NCBI RefSeq assembly: GCF_010994755.1
Contig: NZ_WHSB02000008.1
Coordinates: 186,001 to 250,000 of the forward strand
Length of the DNA: 64,000 nucleotides
Reading direction: 5' to 3'
Origin: Shinella lacus
GTDB lineage: Bacteria > Pseudomonadota > Alphaproteobacteria > Rhizobiales > Rhizobiaceae
Every line of letters starts with the position of its first letter. Within the stretch, counting starts at the first letter, position 1. This document shows, piece by piece, positions 9,247-19,363 of this stretch. The translations under genes and the position numbers were made by a program. The notes below the pieces were generated by a model. The model searched no databases and was not told the origin of the DNA. It worked only from the letters and a program-made list of their open reading frames with translations.

Positions 9247-10494
9247 ATGACAACGCATGCAAACCTGGCAATCGACGCCGATCGACTTTGGCAATCACTA
9301 ATGGATATGGCCCAGGTTGGACCAGGCATTGCTGGCGGGAACAACAGGCAGACTCTGACGGACGCCGACGCTGTGGGTCGCAAACTTTTTCAGGAATGGT
9401 GCGAACGAGCGGGCCTAGCAATGGGCGTCGATCAGATGGGCAACATGTTCATGACGCGCCCTGGCACTGAACCTCATTCCTTGCCTGTTTATGTCGGAAG
9501 CCACCTCGATACCCAGCCCACAGGCGGAAAGTTCGACGGCGTGTTGGGCGTGCTCGGAGGGCTCGAGGTCATCCGAACGCTCAACGACTTGGATATCAGG
9601 ACAAAACGCCCGATCGTCGTTGTTAACTGGACAAATGAAGAGGGCGCTCGTTTCCCTCCTGCCATGCTGGCTTCGGGAGTCTTCGCTGGGAGGCATACGC
9701 TGGATTGGGCGTACAATAGCGTCGACCCCAGTGGAAAGCTTTTCGGCGAGGAATTGCGACGTATCGGCTGGTTGGGCGACGAGGAGGTGGGCAGTCGAAA
9801 AATGCATGCCTATTTCGAACTGCATATCGAACAGGGGCCCATTCTCGAAACTGACGGTGTTGATATCGGTGTCGTAACGCACGGACAAGGGCTGCGCTGG
9901 ATCGAATGCACGGTTACAGGGAAGGAGAGCCATACTGGGTCCACACCCATGGCGATGAGACGCAACGCCGGCCTCGGTCTCGCGAAACTCACTGATCTTG
10001 TCCACGAGATTGCAATGAGACATCAGCCAAATGCCGTGGGCGCCATTGGACACATTGATGTTTACCCAAATTCTCGAAATATCATTCCAGGTAAGGTGGT
10101 GTTCACGATCGACTTTCGATCGCACATGATCGAGATCATCAAAGCCATGCTCGAGGAATTCTGCCAACGCGCCCCTCAAATCTGCGAGGGCCTCGGCGTA
10201 AGCCTTGAGACAAAAGAAGTAGGTTCCTTCGATCCACCAGCATTTGACGAGAGATGCGTCAAAGCAATCAGGGAAGCCGCTCAAACTCTCGGGTATACCT
10301 ATCGCGATATTGTTTCAGGAGCTGGCCACGATGCCTGCTGGATAAATGATGTGGCACCTACAGGCATGATCATGTGTCCCTGTACCGATGGATTGTCTCA
10401 CAACGAAGCAGAGCACATCACCAAAGAGTGGGCCAAGGCAGGCGCCGACGTGCTGCTTAGAGCTGTGGTGAAAACAGCTGAGATCGCCAACTAA
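9247..10494 (+). CDS. M20-family Zn-dependent amidohydrolase (carbamoylase/allantoate amidohydrolase type)
   Basis: 415 residues, normal length. Metal ligands are recognisable in order: SHLDTQPTGGKFDGV (H, D), NEEGARF (E), LHIEQGP (H) and a C-terminal SHNEAEHI (H); GAGHDACW is also typical. The family cleaves N-carbamoyl amino acids, allantoate or ureidoglycolate. It begins 42 bases after the thioesterase gene in the same direction, so it may be part of that operon; what it contributes to betaine metabolism is unclear. Alternatively it works on a ureide-type plant compound. Confidence 0.85.
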   Translation: MTTHANLAIDADRLWQSLMDMAQVGPGIAGGNNRQTLTDADAVGRKLFQEWCERAGLAMGVDQMGNMFMTRPGTEPHSLPVYVGSHLDTQPTGGKFDGVLGVLGGLEVIRTLNDLDIRTKRPIVVVNWTNEEGARFPPAMLASGVFAGRHTLDWAYNSVDPSGKLFGEELRRIGWLGDEEVGSRKMHAYFELHIEQGPILETDGVDIGVVTHGQGLRWIECTVTGKESHTGSTPMAMRRNAGLGLAKLTDLVHEIAMRHQPNAVGAIGHIDVYPNSRNIIPGKVVFTIDFRSHMIEIIKAMLEEFCQRAPQICEGLGVSLETKEVGSFDPPAFDERCVKAIREAAQTLGYTYRDIVSGAGHDACWINDVAPTGMIMCPCTDGLSHNEAEHITKEWAKAGADVLLRAVVKTAEIAN

Positions 10495-10818
10495 ACCTGC
10501 CAGTGAAGAATTGAGCTAGAGAACAATGTTTTTTAAATTGAGTCACGACGAGATCAGCGCCATACGCCAAAACAATTTAAAAAGCTGCTCACAACACAAA
10601 GCCGGTTTAAAGCGTGGCCAAAGCTCCTACTGGCGCTGACAGCATGAAATACACAAGAAGATGTGAACGGAAATGAGGTGCGGTACGGCAAGTCAGGTCT
10701 ATGGTGCTGTATTCCACGTCAGCTCGGCTCCACCATCTATGATGGTGAAAACTGTGCCGCGACACTGGACTATTGGTACTGGACTCGTGAGATGACGATC
10801 GCAAGAATGGGTGCGATA
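10495..10818 (+). other. Non-coding stretch downstream of the amidohydrolase gene
   Basis: AT-richer than its neighbours. No frame carries a recognisable protein motif, and no stem-loop followed by a T-run is convincing. It probably belongs to the eroded junction that continues into the gene remnants at 10819-11160. Confidence 0.5.
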
Positions 10819-10996
10819 ATGCAAAAGAATGAGATAATCGTGCCGGAGGAGATGAAGCTGATCCCGGAACGCATGGGGTATGCTCCCGGAGTCAAGATTG
10901 GTGGTTTCTGTTTTGCTCCGGCCAGATCGGCAGAACGCCTGATCTTGAAGTCGTTATCGATCCAGAGGCGCAGTTTGTGGCCGCATGTCGGCAGTC
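10819..10996 (+). pseudogene. RidA/YjgF-family fragment with a one-base deletion
   Basis: An ATG at 10819 starts MQKNEIIVPEEMKLIPERM and continues GYAPGVKIGG, a RidA-type N-terminus. Directly afterwards the frame breaks: restoring one T at about 10904-10907 yields GGFLFCSGQIGRTPDLEVV and then IDPEAQFVAACR, the next stretch of the family. Homology ends near 10996, about halfway through a normal ~130-residue RidA. RidA proteins deaminate reactive enamine/imine intermediates. The gene is clearly dead here. Confidence 0.75.
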
Positions 10997-11160
10997 ATGT
11001 TGCAAAGCAGTCACCCGAATTTGATTCCAGAAACTACGCCTTTGCCCGTCTCAGCGAAATCGTCAAGGCGACGGGGAAATTTGACATGGACCGATCCGGC
11101 AAGACGCAGAAAGGCGTCCTCACCCATCTCAAACCGGCATCCACCGCGACCAAAAGGTGA
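10970..11160 (+). pseudogene. Fragment of an OST-HTH/LOTUS domain (C-terminal end of a NYN-type protein)
   Basis: In the frame that continues from the RidA start, residues VGSHVAKQSPEFDSRNYAF followed by ARLSEIVKATGKFDM match the OST-HTH (LOTUS) domain found at the C-terminus of NYN-nuclease proteins. The open frame ends at the TGA before 11161. The nuclease part is absent. It is joined to the dead RidA fragment, so two unrelated genes met here by deletion. No function is expected. Confidence 0.6.
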
Positions 11161-11436
11161 AAGGAGTATTCCGATGGCACGCGAGAGCATCGAGGAACGC
11201 CTCTCCCCATCGAGGTCCAGCGGAAAACCCTTGGCGCCCGTCTCGTCCAGCAGGGGCATAAAGATGGTACGCGCCACAAGGTCCTGCTCGGCACCCCTGT
11301 CCCGCGCCGCCAGCTTAGGGTCAAAGACGGCGGATCGAAAGATGGTGGCTGAAAACAGATGGCGCCGCGGCGGTGCATCGGGGCGATATAATCAACTAGG
11401 AATGTATGTAAGCAGACCAGCTTTGAACGCGGCTCC

Positions 11437-11859
11437 TTACAGGGTGGCGAGAAAGCGGTCCACGCCTGCTTGCGCACACTCATGGTCCTGCGCAGGCGTT
11501 CCGGAACTTATTCCGATTGCACCAACGACCTCCCCGTCGACAACCACCGGAACGCCGCCTGCAACAACCATCAACCGGCCACCGATAGCCGAGTTGATCC
11601 CGTAAGCGGGCTGTCCTGGTTGGCTTGCCGTACCATAGCTCTCGGTTGTCCGTTTGGCACCTGCAGCGGTGTAAGCCTTGTCCTGGGCAATGATGCTGCT
11701 AGTGATCTTGCCACCGTCCATCCGCTCGAATGATATGAGGTGTCCTGACTCATCGCAGACTGCTATGCACATAGGCACACCGATCTCCTCAGCCTTTGCT
11801 TTTGCTCCTTCGACAAGGATTTTTGAATCCTCGAGGCTCAGTCTTTTTATCATCAGCAT
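11437..11859 (-). CDS. GlcG/HbpS-family protein (DUF336)
   Basis: 140 residues with the family pattern: MCIAVCDESGHLISFERMDG, a central SAIGGRLMVVAGGVPVVVDG and the C-terminal GAIGISSGTPAQDHECAQAG. Members bind haem or cobalamin or accompany oxidoreductases in catabolic operons; no enzymatic role is established. The chosen ATG (11859) lies one base after the flavoprotein stop; an earlier ATG at 11877 would overlap that gene. Position at the end of the four-gene minus-strand operon suggests an accessory role to the flavoprotein. Confidence 0.85.
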   Translation of the reverse strand: MLMIKRLSLEDSKILVEGAKAKAEEIGVPMCIAVCDESGHLISFERMDGGKITSSIIAQDKAYTAAGAKRTTESYGTASQPGQPAYGINSAIGGRLMVVAGGVPVVVDGEVVGAIGISSGTPAQDHECAQAGVDRFLATL

Positions 11860-11860
11860 T

Positions 11861-13603
11861 TCAAGACCTTCCGTCATCTCTGCCAGCGATTGCCTTGGCG
11901 GCCCGGTAAGCAAACACAATACCAGGACCGATCGTGATACCGGCGCCGGGATAGAGACCGCGCATGAGTGACGTTGCGTCGTTGCCACACGCATAGAGCC
12001 CTTCGATCTTCTGCCCGCTTTGATCGAGGACATGTCCCCAAGTATCTGTTGCAAGCCCCGTCGCGGTACCAAGGGTTGCGGGGACGATCGGCAGTGCGAT
12101 GAAGGGACCGACCGTGATCGTCCCCAAGTTGGGATTCGGCTTTCCGACAGATGGATCGCCAAGCATGCGATTGAACGCCGATTCGCCGCGCTGGAAATGC
12201 GGGTCCTTGCCTGCTCGCGCATGCGAATTGTGCTCGTCGACAGTCTTCTGAAGCTCAGTGGCGCTGACGCCGATCTTGCCGGCCAAATCGGCGATGGTTC
12301 GGCTTACCTTGATGTACTCTACCTTTTCATAGGCCTTGGTTCCCATCGTCCACGGCCATGGTAGCATGTGTCCCATGCCCCGCTTTTTCAGGAACTCTGT
12401 GTCGCAGATGAAGTAGAACCGCTTGTCCTTCGGGTAGCCGTTCCGGAACATCGCTAGGCAAATGTCGTGGTAAGAGTTGGACTCGTTGACGAAGCGTCGA
12501 GCGTCAGGGCCGATCGCAATTACCCCCGGTCGCCCTCGGTCCAGCCACCCGTACGGAACCGTCTGCTGGCCGCCGTTCTTGTCGCGAAGAATCGAAACCG
12601 GCGTCCAGAATCCGGCGCTGGCTACGTCGTTATCGATAGTACCACCGATCTGCTGCGCAATCTTGATGCCGTCACCGGTGGAATCTGGATGGGCGAGCGT
12701 TTCATCGTGTTGGTGTTCCCCGCTGAGCGCCTTGCGTAGGCCCGCATCCCGCGGGAAGCCGCCCGTGGCGAGAACCACGCCCTTCTCCGCTTTAATCCGG
12801 ATATCCCGACCTCCGCGACGAACGACAGCTCCGATCACCTTCTGATCCTCGATGATCAAACGGATCAGCGGCGCTTCTGTCCAAATCGCGACGCTTTTCT
12901 GTCGAAGGCTGGTGATGAACCGGGCGATAAGTGCATTGCCCCCACTGAACTCTGTGCCACGCCGGTAGAATAGGCGGTCACGAGCGTAGCGTCCGACGCG
13001 CTTCAGAACATGCCGCATCGAATCCAAGGATTTGAGAGGGTTCAGAAATTTCATCACCTCGCCAGAGGATATCATCATTCCACCAAGGACGACACGAATG
13101 GGATCGCCAACCAGATCGAAATCTTTGCCCAGGAGCCTGCCATCGTACGGAGCCGGACTTAGCGCGCGCCCCGAATCGACGCCGCCGACCTGAGAGGAAT
13201 GGTAGTCGGGCGCTGATGCCAACGTGAATTTCACCTCCGTACCGTCTGCGATTTGCGTTAGAGCTGCTGGGCCGTCCGTGAGGTATGCATCGACAAAGTC
13301 CTCCCGATAGTAGTTTCCGAGCTCGTTCCTCAGGTAGGTTCGAGCGTTGTCGATGCTATCGTTGACTTTTGCCGCTTTGGCCTGTGGGGAACATGGAACC
13401 CATATCATACCGTTCGACAGCGCAGTGGTGCCTCCCAGCTTCACCGACTTCTCACAAACGAGAACTTTCAGGCCTGATTGGGCGGCAAAAAGAGCGGCAG
13501 AAAGGCCGGCAGCGCCACTGCCGACGGCGACGACGTCATAGACCTCATCCCATTGGGAAGCGTTGGCAGGGTGAAGGGCGATTGGCGCGGATGAAACGGT
13601 CAT
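11861..13603 (-). CDS. FAD-dependent oxidoreductase, fumarate reductase/3-ketosteroid dehydrogenase family
   Basis: 580 residues. The N-terminal FAD fold (VVAVGSGAAGLSAALFAAQ, then EKSVKLGGTTALSNGMIWVP) and the C-terminal FAD-contact region (GLYACGNDATSLMRG, GAGITIGPGIVFAYRAA) are complete. The family oxidises or reduces C-C bonds next to a carbonyl or carboxylate. No signal peptide, so cytoplasmic. It follows the PEP-hydrolase-like gene by 35 bases in one operon with Tm-1-like and GlcG-like genes. The substrate cannot be told from sequence. Confidence 0.85.
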   Translation of the reverse strand: MTVSSAPIALHPANASQWDEVYDVVAVGSGAAGLSAALFAAQSGLKVLVCEKSVKLGGTTALSNGMIWVPCSPQAKAAKVNDSIDNARTYLRNELGNYYREDFVDAYLTDGPAALTQIADGTEVKFTLASAPDYHSSQVGGVDSGRALSPAPYDGRLLGKDFDLVGDPIRVVLGGMMISSGEVMKFLNPLKSLDSMRHVLKRVGRYARDRLFYRRGTEFSGGNALIARFITSLRQKSVAIWTEAPLIRLIIEDQKVIGAVVRRGGRDIRIKAEKGVVLATGGFPRDAGLRKALSGEHQHDETLAHPDSTGDGIKIAQQIGGTIDNDVASAGFWTPVSILRDKNGGQQTVPYGWLDRGRPGVIAIGPDARRFVNESNSYHDICLAMFRNGYPKDKRFYFICDTEFLKKRGMGHMLPWPWTMGTKAYEKVEYIKVSRTIADLAGKIGVSATELQKTVDEHNSHARAGKDPHFQRGESAFNRMLGDPSVGKPNPNLGTITVGPFIALPIVPATLGTATGLATDTWGHVLDQSGQKIEGLYACGNDATSLMRGLYPGAGITIGPGIVFAYRAAKAIAGRDDGRS

Positions 13604-13638
13604 AGTCAGTCTCGCTGGCTAGTGGATAATCGAAGGGT

Positions 13639-14466
13639 TCAGGAGCGCGGAACGGGCACAGACTTGAATGCCTTCGCAACGGCCATGACGGCTCGTTCGA
13701 TGGGAATTCGTTCAATCGATGAGGCGCCAACGAAGCCGACACAGCCAGTGTGGCGATAGACCTCTGCCGTGTCCTCCGGCTCGGCAACGGCGCCGCCATG
13801 GGCGAGAAGGATGACATCGGAACGAACAGCTCTGGCCGCGTCATTGATCTTGTTGATCTTTAGGATCGCTTCCTGGATCGCCTGGCCCTCGTCGTGGCCG
13901 ACCAATCCTCCGCGCGTCGCTCCTACGTGGGGGACGATGCAGTCGGCGCCCGCGTCGGTCATAGCCGCCGCGTCGTCGGCGGAGGCGACGTAGGCCATCG
14001 TGAAGATGTTCTTCTGCCTGGCCAACCTGATCATCTCGACCTCTCGCTCGAAGCCGAGTCCGACGCGCCCTCTTCGGTCGCGCCACTTGTCGCCCATGGT
14101 CGAGATGGTCGGATAGTTGATAACCCCGGAGTAGCCGGCAGCCCAGAACTTATCGAGCAGTCGGTCGAGGTCGAGGCGCACAGGATCCCAGGCTTCGATC
14201 CCTCCGATAACCGGAATATCCGAGACGACGTTGCGGATTTCCTCCGCCATCTCGATCGTTCGAGCGTTGGAGTCACCGATGCGGCTCGTTGGAAGGCCCA
14301 TCAAACGTGAAAGACCCGTGCTGTAGACGACCAGCATGTCGGCGCCGCCAAGTGCCGCACATTTGGCGACCAGTCCACAGCTGCTTCCCGCAGCGAGAAT
14401 GGCGTTTCCCTTCGCCGTCTGCTGCGCGATGGCCGCCAGGATTTCCGTCCGTTCAAACATTCTCAT
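13639..14466 (-). CDS. TIM-barrel phosphoenolpyruvate hydrolase-like protein
   Basis: 275 residues of the PEP hydrolase-like/TIM-barrel signal-transduction family: GAADM-like GGADMLVVYSTGLSRLMG, IEAWDP, GYSGVINYPT, then EVEMIRLARQKNIFTMAYV and GFVGASSIERIP. It starts 14 bases inside the end of the Tm-1-like gene, a coupling that recurs for these two families. The family is related to phosphoenolpyruvate mutase-like barrels and its true reaction is largely uncharacterised. The window contains two further members of the same fold, at 15763 and in the regulator at 16409-18142. Confidence 0.85.
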   Translation of the reverse strand: MRMFERTEILAAIAQQTAKGNAILAAGSSCGLVAKCAALGGADMLVVYSTGLSRLMGLPTSRIGDSNARTIEMAEEIRNVVSDIPVIGGIEAWDPVRLDLDRLLDKFWAAGYSGVINYPTISTMGDKWRDRRGRVGLGFEREVEMIRLARQKNIFTMAYVASADDAAAMTDAGADCIVPHVGATRGGLVGHDEGQAIQEAILKINKINDAARAVRSDVILLAHGGAVAEPEDTAEVYRHTGCVGFVGASSIERIPIERAVMAVAKAFKSVPVPRS

Positions 14467-15637
14467 TTGAAACCACCTCGCTTTTCAGATTTTTGACAAG
14501 CCAATCGACCGCTGCATCGGCAAAGCCTGGCTCATTGATATGGAAGGGAACTTCCAGAAGGGTGGCATTATCTGGGAGCGTGCTCTTCAGACCTTCGAGC
14601 CAAGCCTTGTTCGCTTCTGGATCGTGAAAGGCGCCACCTTCCCGGTCGTAATCAGAGACGCCTCGGGCTGGCCACAGCACGCACACAGGTCCAAGCGCTT
14701 CACCCAACTTGGTGCCAGTGCAGCGACCAATCTCTCGCGTCTCATCGGGCGTGGTCCGCATGAGAGTTGTGTAGGGTGTGTGTGAGTAGAACTTTCGGCC
14801 GGCATATTTCCCAGGCACGCTCGAGGGTACCCCGAAATTGACCATGTCGACGGCGCCTGGCGCGATGAGCTGGGGGATACCCTTCAGGCCAGCCGCAGTC
14901 AGTCTCTTCGCACCGGCGCTGGCTTTCCCGCCCAAAAGTTCGTCTGCAAGTTCAGTGGTGGTCAGATCGAGAACGGCGTCGAATTCGCCGTCTTCGATAA
15001 GCGCTTCCAACTTGCGCCCTCCGGCGCCGTTTGCAGGAAATACGATGGCTTCGACATTCTGATCTGCGAGGAGGCGGACGCACCGGTCTACCGCGGGCGT
15101 TGTCACGCCGAATGCCGAAATCGCGACGATCGAGCGCCGGGCCTCTTGTCGCGGCGAATAGCGCATCGCGGCAATGGCGTGCGCTGCATTGGTGAGAATT
15201 CGTGACGTGAATCCGTTTATACCAAACAAGTCCACAAGGGTCGGATAAAGGAGGATGTCGTTTGTTTTGGCCAGTTCCGCGAGAAGTGCCGGTCGCGCGC
15301 TCGATACGAGGAGTTTGGGAAAACCGTACGGAAGATCCGCTACGACTTCTCCGAACACTCCACTGCCTTTGCCTCCCGCTATACCAATCACTGCGCTGAT
15401 GCGCCCGGCCTCGTACATTCCGCGTACCGAAACACGGGCACTTTGTGCAATCGCAGTGAGAAGGCTTGCCGGATCGTTCGATCGATCTGGGGCGGATGCC
15501 GTCGTCCCGACGTCGACAAGCACGATTTCTCTACCGGACTTTGCGATCATGTCCGAAACGAAGGACACCTCCGCATTCTTTGTATCCATCGTGGCTACAA
15601 TGGCGATCGCGTCCGTAGGTGATACAGAGCTGCTCAT
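14453..15637 (-). CDS. Tm-1-like ATP-binding protein (UPF0261)
   Basis: 394 residues, usual length, with IAIVATMDTKNAEVSFVSDM at the N-terminus, IGIAGGKGSGVF, and the late APGAVDMVNFG and DYDREGGAFHDPEA motifs. The family is named after the N-terminal half of tomato Tm-1; its bacterial role is unknown, though it accompanies PEP-hydrolase-like barrels in catabolic operons. The start at 15637 gives the standard N-terminus; a longer in-frame extension upstream has no family similarity and lacks a good ribosome binding site. First gene of the four-gene operon ending at 11437. Confidence 0.85.
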   Translation of the reverse strand: MSSSVSPTDAIAIVATMDTKNAEVSFVSDMIAKSGREIVLVDVGTTASAPDRSNDPASLLTAIAQSARVSVRGMYEAGRISAVIGIAGGKGSGVFGEVVADLPYGFPKLLVSSARPALLAELAKTNDILLYPTLVDLFGINGFTSRILTNAAHAIAAMRYSPRQEARRSIVAISAFGVTTPAVDRCVRLLADQNVEAIVFPANGAGGRKLEALIEDGEFDAVLDLTTTELADELLGGKASAGAKRLTAAGLKGIPQLIAPGAVDMVNFGVPSSVPGKYAGRKFYSHTPYTTLMRTTPDETREIGRCTGTKLGEALGPVCVLWPARGVSDYDREGGAFHDPEANKAWLEGLKSTLPDNATLLEVPFHINEPGFADAAVDWLVKNLKSEVVSNENV

Positions 15638-15762
15638 TGGGAAAGGATCCCGGCGCGGCTCGACGACCACCTCCGAGAGCGGGGTAACTCTGACATTTGA
15701 TCCTCCCTTGTATCCGCTCGCTTCCTGAGCAATCTTGAGAACGAATAGCCGGTGCTCCTGAC

Positions 15763-16434
15763 ATGAAGAACCGCGGGCAACACGGGAGATGGGTAAAGTT
15801 GGGTACATGGGCGATCGTTGGGCGAGCGAAACATTGGGAGCGCATTGATCACGATGGCACTCCCAGCGACGGTATAATTTTTGCGCCAGCGCTCGGCGTC
15901 CTTCAGAGCGGGGATCCTTTAGTACTGGCGACACTCCCTGTCGTCGACTGGAACGCCGAGCTTGTGAAAGCGCTGACCGAGCTTAAGCGCCCGGTAGGCC
16001 CCAACTGCTACGCGGCCGTCATGATGATTGATCCGTTCACCCTGTGGGAAGACCTGGGCGATCTGCTCGCGGAGCGAGGCTTCGCCGGAGTTGTCAATTT
16101 TCCTCCAGCCTCCCTGTTGGAAGTGAAGCAGGTTCAGACATCGACAGATGAAGGCAACACGATCGAGATAGATCGGATGAAGTGGTTCCACGACGTCGGA
16201 TTTGGGCTGGTGTATGCCGCGCCGCGCATGGAAGAAATAAGGAACGTGGAGCAGCGGCTGTCGGGTTTGCTCAATGCGATCTTCAACGTGCCTGTGTCAT
16301 CTCTCAGGCAACCTGTCAGCAACAAACTGGAACTCGACCTCGAGCCGGCGCTTAATGTTGATCGTCAAGGGCTGCCCCCGATCCTTTCGTTCAACTCCGC
16401 AGTCTGCGCTACTCCAGAATCCGTAGCTTCCTGA
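15763..16434 (+). CDS. Divergent TIM-barrel protein of the PEP-hydrolase-like family
   Basis: 223 residues. The barrel pattern of the 13639-14466 and 16409-18142 proteins is recognisable but diverged: DGIIFAPALGVLQSG, a DPFTLWEDL segment matching DPVRLDLDRL, and GFAGVVNFPPASLLE matching GYSGVINYPT. It is shorter than its relatives and the usual C-terminal GGSS-type phosphate-binding motif is missing. It is the only plus-strand gene of the cluster, divergent from the Tm-1-like gene (125-base gap) and overlapping the regulator gene tail-to-tail by 26 bases. The ATG at 15763 has a weak ribosome binding site. It might be a sensor, a subunit or a decaying paralogue. Confidence 0.6.
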   Translation: MKNRGQHGRWVKLGTWAIVGRAKHWERIDHDGTPSDGIIFAPALGVLQSGDPLVLATLPVVDWNAELVKALTELKRPVGPNCYAAVMMIDPFTLWEDLGDLLAERGFAGVVNFPPASLLEVKQVQTSTDEGNTIEIDRMKWFHDVGFGLVYAAPRMEEIRNVEQRLSGLLNAIFNVPVSSLRQPVSNKLELDLEPALNVDRQGLPPILSFNSAVCATPESVAS

Positions 16435-18142
16435 TCTTGTTGTAGAGCGTCTTTCTCGAGAGCCCGAGAGCCCGCGCCGTCTTGCCTCGATGCAGTTTGT
16501 TGCGCCGCAAGGCGTCGATGATCCACTCGCGCTCGGAAAGATTTGTCGGTTCCTGGATCGCAGGCTCGACGCCGAGAACCGATCGGATGTGATCCGCAGC
16601 GATCAAGACGTCGGCAGGCAGGATGGCCAATTGTTCAACCACATGGCGGAGTTCTCGAACATTGCCGGGCCATGAATGGCTCGCGAGAGCGAGAAATGCA
16701 GAATTCTCGATCGCTAGCGCGCCTGCCGACGCATTTCCTTTCGTCTCGATCGTAAAATGATGGATCAGCGCCGGAAGGTCCTCCAGGCGATCCCGCATTG
16801 GTGGAAGCACGATCGCAAGCCCAGCAAAAGCCTCCCGCAGGCGCGCGGTGATGGGCCAGTCCGAGGGACGGCTTCGAGCAGGGATCGTACAGGTCGCAAT
16901 GATCTTGGCCTCGGCCCGGTTCGTGGTCGCGCCGTTCTGGGCGGTATAGGTTCCAGTTTCCAGGAGATCCGCGAGCTTGTCCTGCTCTCCTGGCGAAAGG
17001 TCATGAACATGGAGAATGACGAGTGATGTTTCCGCGGCTGTCTCAAGCACAGAAATCCTGCGTCGCGTATCCTTGTCGGCTTCCAATCCGAAAAGCGCGA
17101 CCGCATTCTGACTTCCGGGCGTCGGGCGGCAGGGGAACATGACGGGTTTCCGATGTTTGCGACTACCGAAAGAGTGAACGAGGGAAGCGACCCTTCGTTT
17201 GCCAGCGCCGGTTTCTCCGACGATCAGAACGGGATTGCTTCCGGCTGCCAGTCTTTTCGCTGCGTCGAGCGCCTTGTTCATGGTGGCCGACCGCGCGATG
17301 ACGCCGTGCCTGTAGCCGTTGAGCTGAAGCTGGCGCTCAAGAAGATCGACCTTTTCGCGTAGGACGTTGATGGTCTTAAAGCCGGACGTCATTTCCAGAA
17401 CGGACGTTTCGAGTGGCACCCGGTCGAGCGAAGACCCGCCGATGAAGCCCTGCGTTCCGGTTTCCCTGCAGACATCCATCAGTTCTTCGGGCTTGGTGAT
17501 CGGACCGCCTCCAAGCAGGCAGACGACATTACGGTCGATACTATGGACGGTCCTTGCGATATCCCTTGTTCTTGTAGCCAGTTCAGCAAGACCTATCGAT
17601 GACGCCGACTGGGCGGTCTCTGCAGGATTGAGGTTGAAGTTCATGGCAATCGCTTCGACGCCCGCCTCGACCATGCGCCTTGCCTCGCTCTGCGTGCGTG
17701 TGTAGGCGATGGTCATCATCCCCCGTTGCTGAGCCTTCATGAGAAGCTCGACCTCGCGCTGATAACCGAGCTGGTTGTCTTCCAGGATCGCACGCCTCGG
17801 TTCATCGAGATGTATCACGGACGGAAAGTTCGTGACGCCGGCAAAACCCCATCTCTTGAGCCGATCGAGAAATGCATCGAGGTCCAACGCAGGATTGAAC
17901 GTGCAGGCGCCGAAGAAGACAGGGAGGCGTGTGCTGCGGAGGATTTCGGAGCGGCCAAAACCCTCCACGAACGCGTTGCTCTCCCGCAAGGGAAGGATAG
18001 ACGCCGGCGACGATCCGCCCATCGCTCTAAAGCGGCCGGCGTTGAGGGCCAGGACAAAGTCGGCTCCGGCCCGCTCGGCGGCGCGCGCCGTCATGCCGGA
18101 GCCAATTGCGGCCCCAAGCAAGAACGACCTTGAATCATTCAA
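16409..18142 (-). CDS. TIM-barrel sensor fused to degenerate sigma-54-type AAA ATPase and Fis HTH
   Basis: 577 residues. About 1-260 is a PEP-hydrolase-like TIM barrel (GSGMTARAAERAGADFVLAL, GFAGVTNFPS, GFIGGSSLDRVP). About 285-500 resembles the AAA domain of NtrC-type activators: Walker A GETGAGKRRVA and C-terminal NVRELRHVVEQL. The C-terminus has a Fis-type helix-turn-helix (GKTARALGLSRKTLYNKI). The GAFTGA loop that contacts sigma-54 is absent (FGLEADKDTRRR stands in its place) and Walker B is degenerate (VILHVHDL instead of LFLDEI). It likely senses a metabolite with the barrel and regulates the neighbouring ABC and Tm-1 operons without classical sigma-54 activation. It follows the sugar ATPase gene by 75 bases. 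Confidence 0.8.
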   Translation of the reverse strand: MNDSRSFLLGAAIGSGMTARAAERAGADFVLALNAGRFRAMGGSSPASILPLRESNAFVEGFGRSEILRSTRLPVFFGACTFNPALDLDAFLDRLKRWGFAGVTNFPSVIHLDEPRRAILEDNQLGYQREVELLMKAQQRGMMTIAYTRTQSEARRMVEAGVEAIAMNFNLNPAETAQSASSIGLAELATRTRDIARTVHSIDRNVVCLLGGGPITKPEELMDVCRETGTQGFIGGSSLDRVPLETSVLEMTSGFKTINVLREKVDLLERQLQLNGYRHGVIARSATMNKALDAAKRLAAGSNPVLIVGETGAGKRRVASLVHSFGSRKHRKPVMFPCRPTPGSQNAVALFGLEADKDTRRRISVLETAAETSLVILHVHDLSPGEQDKLADLLETGTYTAQNGATTNRAEAKIIATCTIPARSRPSDWPITARLREAFAGLAIVLPPMRDRLEDLPALIHHFTIETKGNASAGALAIENSAFLALASHSWPGNVRELRHVVEQLAILPADVLIAADHIRSVLGVEPAIQEPTNLSEREWIIDALRRNKLHRGKTARALGLSRKTLYNKIRKLRILE

Positions 18143-18217
18143 AAACTGTCTGAGCCCGGATATGGCAAAAAATCCTGTGTTTCGACGTCAGCAGGATCGG
18201 CTATCCAGCACGAAGTT

Positions 18218-19330
<1,113 letters not shown>

Positions 19331-19363
19331 GTGTTCCTCCTTTTAGATGGGTCGTACGCCTCC

